A stretch of 64,000 nt of DNA from an uncultured Acidimicrobiaceae bacterium (lineage in GTDB: Bacteria; Actinomycetota; Acidimicrobiia; Spongiisociales; UBA5794), in the NCBI GenBank assembly GCA_947259365.1, contig CAMYMC010000043.1:1-64000 (forward strand), written 5' to 3'. The position numbers and the translations under genes are program-made. Numbering within the stretch: the first letter of the stretch is position 1; every line of letters starts with the position of its first letter. The notes beneath the pieces were generated by a model that saw only the letters and a list, made by a program, of their open reading frames with translations, did not search any database and was not told the DNA's origin. Shown here in pieces: positions 63,239-64,000 of this stretch.

Positions 63239-64000
63239 CGACCCTGCGCGACGACACCGTGGCGACACCGGCGAAGGTCGGCAACGAGCCGGTCATCACA
63301 CTGCGCGGCGTCGAGAAGTACTTCCCGGTCCGGGAAGGCGTCTTCCAGCAGGTGGTGGGTCACGTCCGCGCCGTCGACAACGTCAGCTTCGAGATCCCGA
63401 GAGGGCAGACGGTCGGCCTCGTCGGAGAGAGCGGATGCGGCAAGACGACGCTGGGTCGGTGCATCGCCGGGCTCACCGACGCCACCGGTGGCGGCATCTA
63501 CTTCCGGCTCTCCGTTGCCGACCGTCAGTTCCTGGACCAGGTCGACGCGATCCCCCAAGAGCAGCGCACCCAGGAGCAGCGAGACCGGGTGGAGCGCCTC
63601 GAGCGGGCGCACCGCATCGACCGGCTCAAGGGCGACGCCTGGCGCACCTACCGCCGCAACTGCCAGTTCGTCTTCCAGGACGCATTCAGCTCGCTGAACC
63701 CTCGCCAGCTGGTGAAAGACATCGTCGGCAGGCCGCTGAAGGTCTACAAGGAGGCTTCGGGGCCAGGGCTCACCGAGCGCGTCGTCGGCCTCCTCGAGAG
63801 CGTCGGGCTGGGCCGCCAGCACCTCTACCGCTATCCCCACGAGTTCTCCGGCGGTCAGCGGCAGCGGATCTCGATCGCCCGCGCCCTCGCCCTCGACCCT
63901 GAGTTCATCGTCCTCGACGAGCCGACGAGTGCCCTCGACGTGTCGGTGCAGTCCCAGATCCTCAACCTGCTCCACGAGCTGCAGCAGGAGCGCGGACTGA
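63235..64000 (+). CDS. ABC transporter ATPase, DppF/OppF type (cut by window edge)
   Basis: The first 255 codons are visible: Walker A GLVGESGCGKTTLGRCIAG near residue 64, Q-loop FVFQDAFSSLNPRQ near 146, signature HEFSGGQRQRISIARALALD near 203 and Walker B FIVLDEPTSALDVS. An insert between Walker A and the Q-loop matches the one in the preceding ATPase. The 3' end lies beyond the window. Confidence 0.9.
   Translation, partial: MTTLRDDTVATPAKVGNEPVITLRGVEKYFPVREGVFQQVVGHVRAVDNVSFEIPRGQTVGLVGESGCGKTTLGRCIAGLTDATGGGIYFRLSVADRQFLDQVDAIPQEQRTQEQRDRVERLERAHRIDRLKGDAWRTYRRNCQFVFQDAFSSLNPRQLVKDIVGRPLKVYKEASGPGLTERVVGLLESVGLGRQHLYRYPHEFSGGQRQRISIARALALDPEFIVLDEPTSALDVSVQSQILNLLHELQQERGL

Overview
The window is high-GC DNA read as part of an actinobacterial chromosome, most likely class Acidimicrobiia. 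The hints are very GC-rich third codon positions, many GTG starts with GTGA/ATGA overlaps, Thr-rich (TTTTT) linkers on secreted proteins, S-layer-like repeats with a CNPPANDNFCPD signature, a 1596-residue NAD-glutamate dehydrogenase, and DUF1876, DUF3105 and DUF5996 proteins. Assignment below class is not possible from the sequence alone. There is no prophage, insertion sequence, CRISPR array or rRNA; the only RNA gene is a tRNA-Val cut by the left edge.

Layout. 1-8.4 kb: tRNA-Val, a membrane spermidine-synthase-like protein, small unknown proteins, a CoA-binding protein, a flippase fused to an initiating sugar-phosphate transferase, an LCP-family ligase and two related membrane proteins. 9-12.5 kb: an envelope-stress module (PspC/LiaF-like proteins divergent from a PspC-fused histidine kinase and its NarL-type regulator) around a shared inverted repeat. 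12.5-16.2 kb: a methyltransferase, then a histidine kinase overlapping a Thr-rich anchored surface protein. 16.3-27.9 kb: threonine catabolism (kbl-tdh), CoA-linked enzymes, DNA repair (Nei/Fpg), small membrane proteins, and two broken sugar-metabolism genes meeting head to head. 28-32.4 kb: an M24-family enzyme, E1 alpha and beta of a 2-oxo-acid dehydrogenase, and a LacI regulator. 32.6-34.9 kb: a cupredoxin lipoprotein and a CHRD/S-layer-like protein. 35-40.5 kb: a box-type aerobic benzoate operon (benzoate-CoA ligase, hydrolase, BoxC, BoxB) without a visible boxA. 40.5-50.3 kb: NAD-GDH, a methyltransferase, membrane proteins and a second spermidine-synthase-like protein. 50.3-53 kb: a second copy of the kinase plus surface-protein module. 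53-58 kb: OsmC, photolyase, a recoded MerB-like/AAA gene, PrsW and two UPF0145 proteins. 58.2-64 kb: a five-gene peptide-type ABC importer, cut by the right edge.

The most striking item is at 54988-56547 (minus). Three consecutive reading frames are in fact one frame interrupted only by two TGA codons. The joined protein is an alkylmercury-lyase (MerB)-like domain followed by an AAA ATPase. The TGA codons fall at residues 93 and 159, where MerB has its catalytic cysteines (Cys96 and Cys159). The second TGA is followed by a perfect 7-bp hairpin with a GGUC loop about 20 nt downstream, the layout of a bacterial SECIS element. I read this as a two-selenocysteine MerB-like ATPase fusion. No selenocysteine machinery lies inside the window.

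Second in interest is the duplicated kinase/surface-protein pair (13.6-16.2 kb and 50.3-53 kb). Both copies have the same 8-nt gene overlap and no partner response regulator, which suggests a surface-coupled sensing system not familiar to me. Similar LacI-type operator sequences in front of the M24/E1 operon and of the peptide importer suggest a small regulon joining uptake and catabolism.
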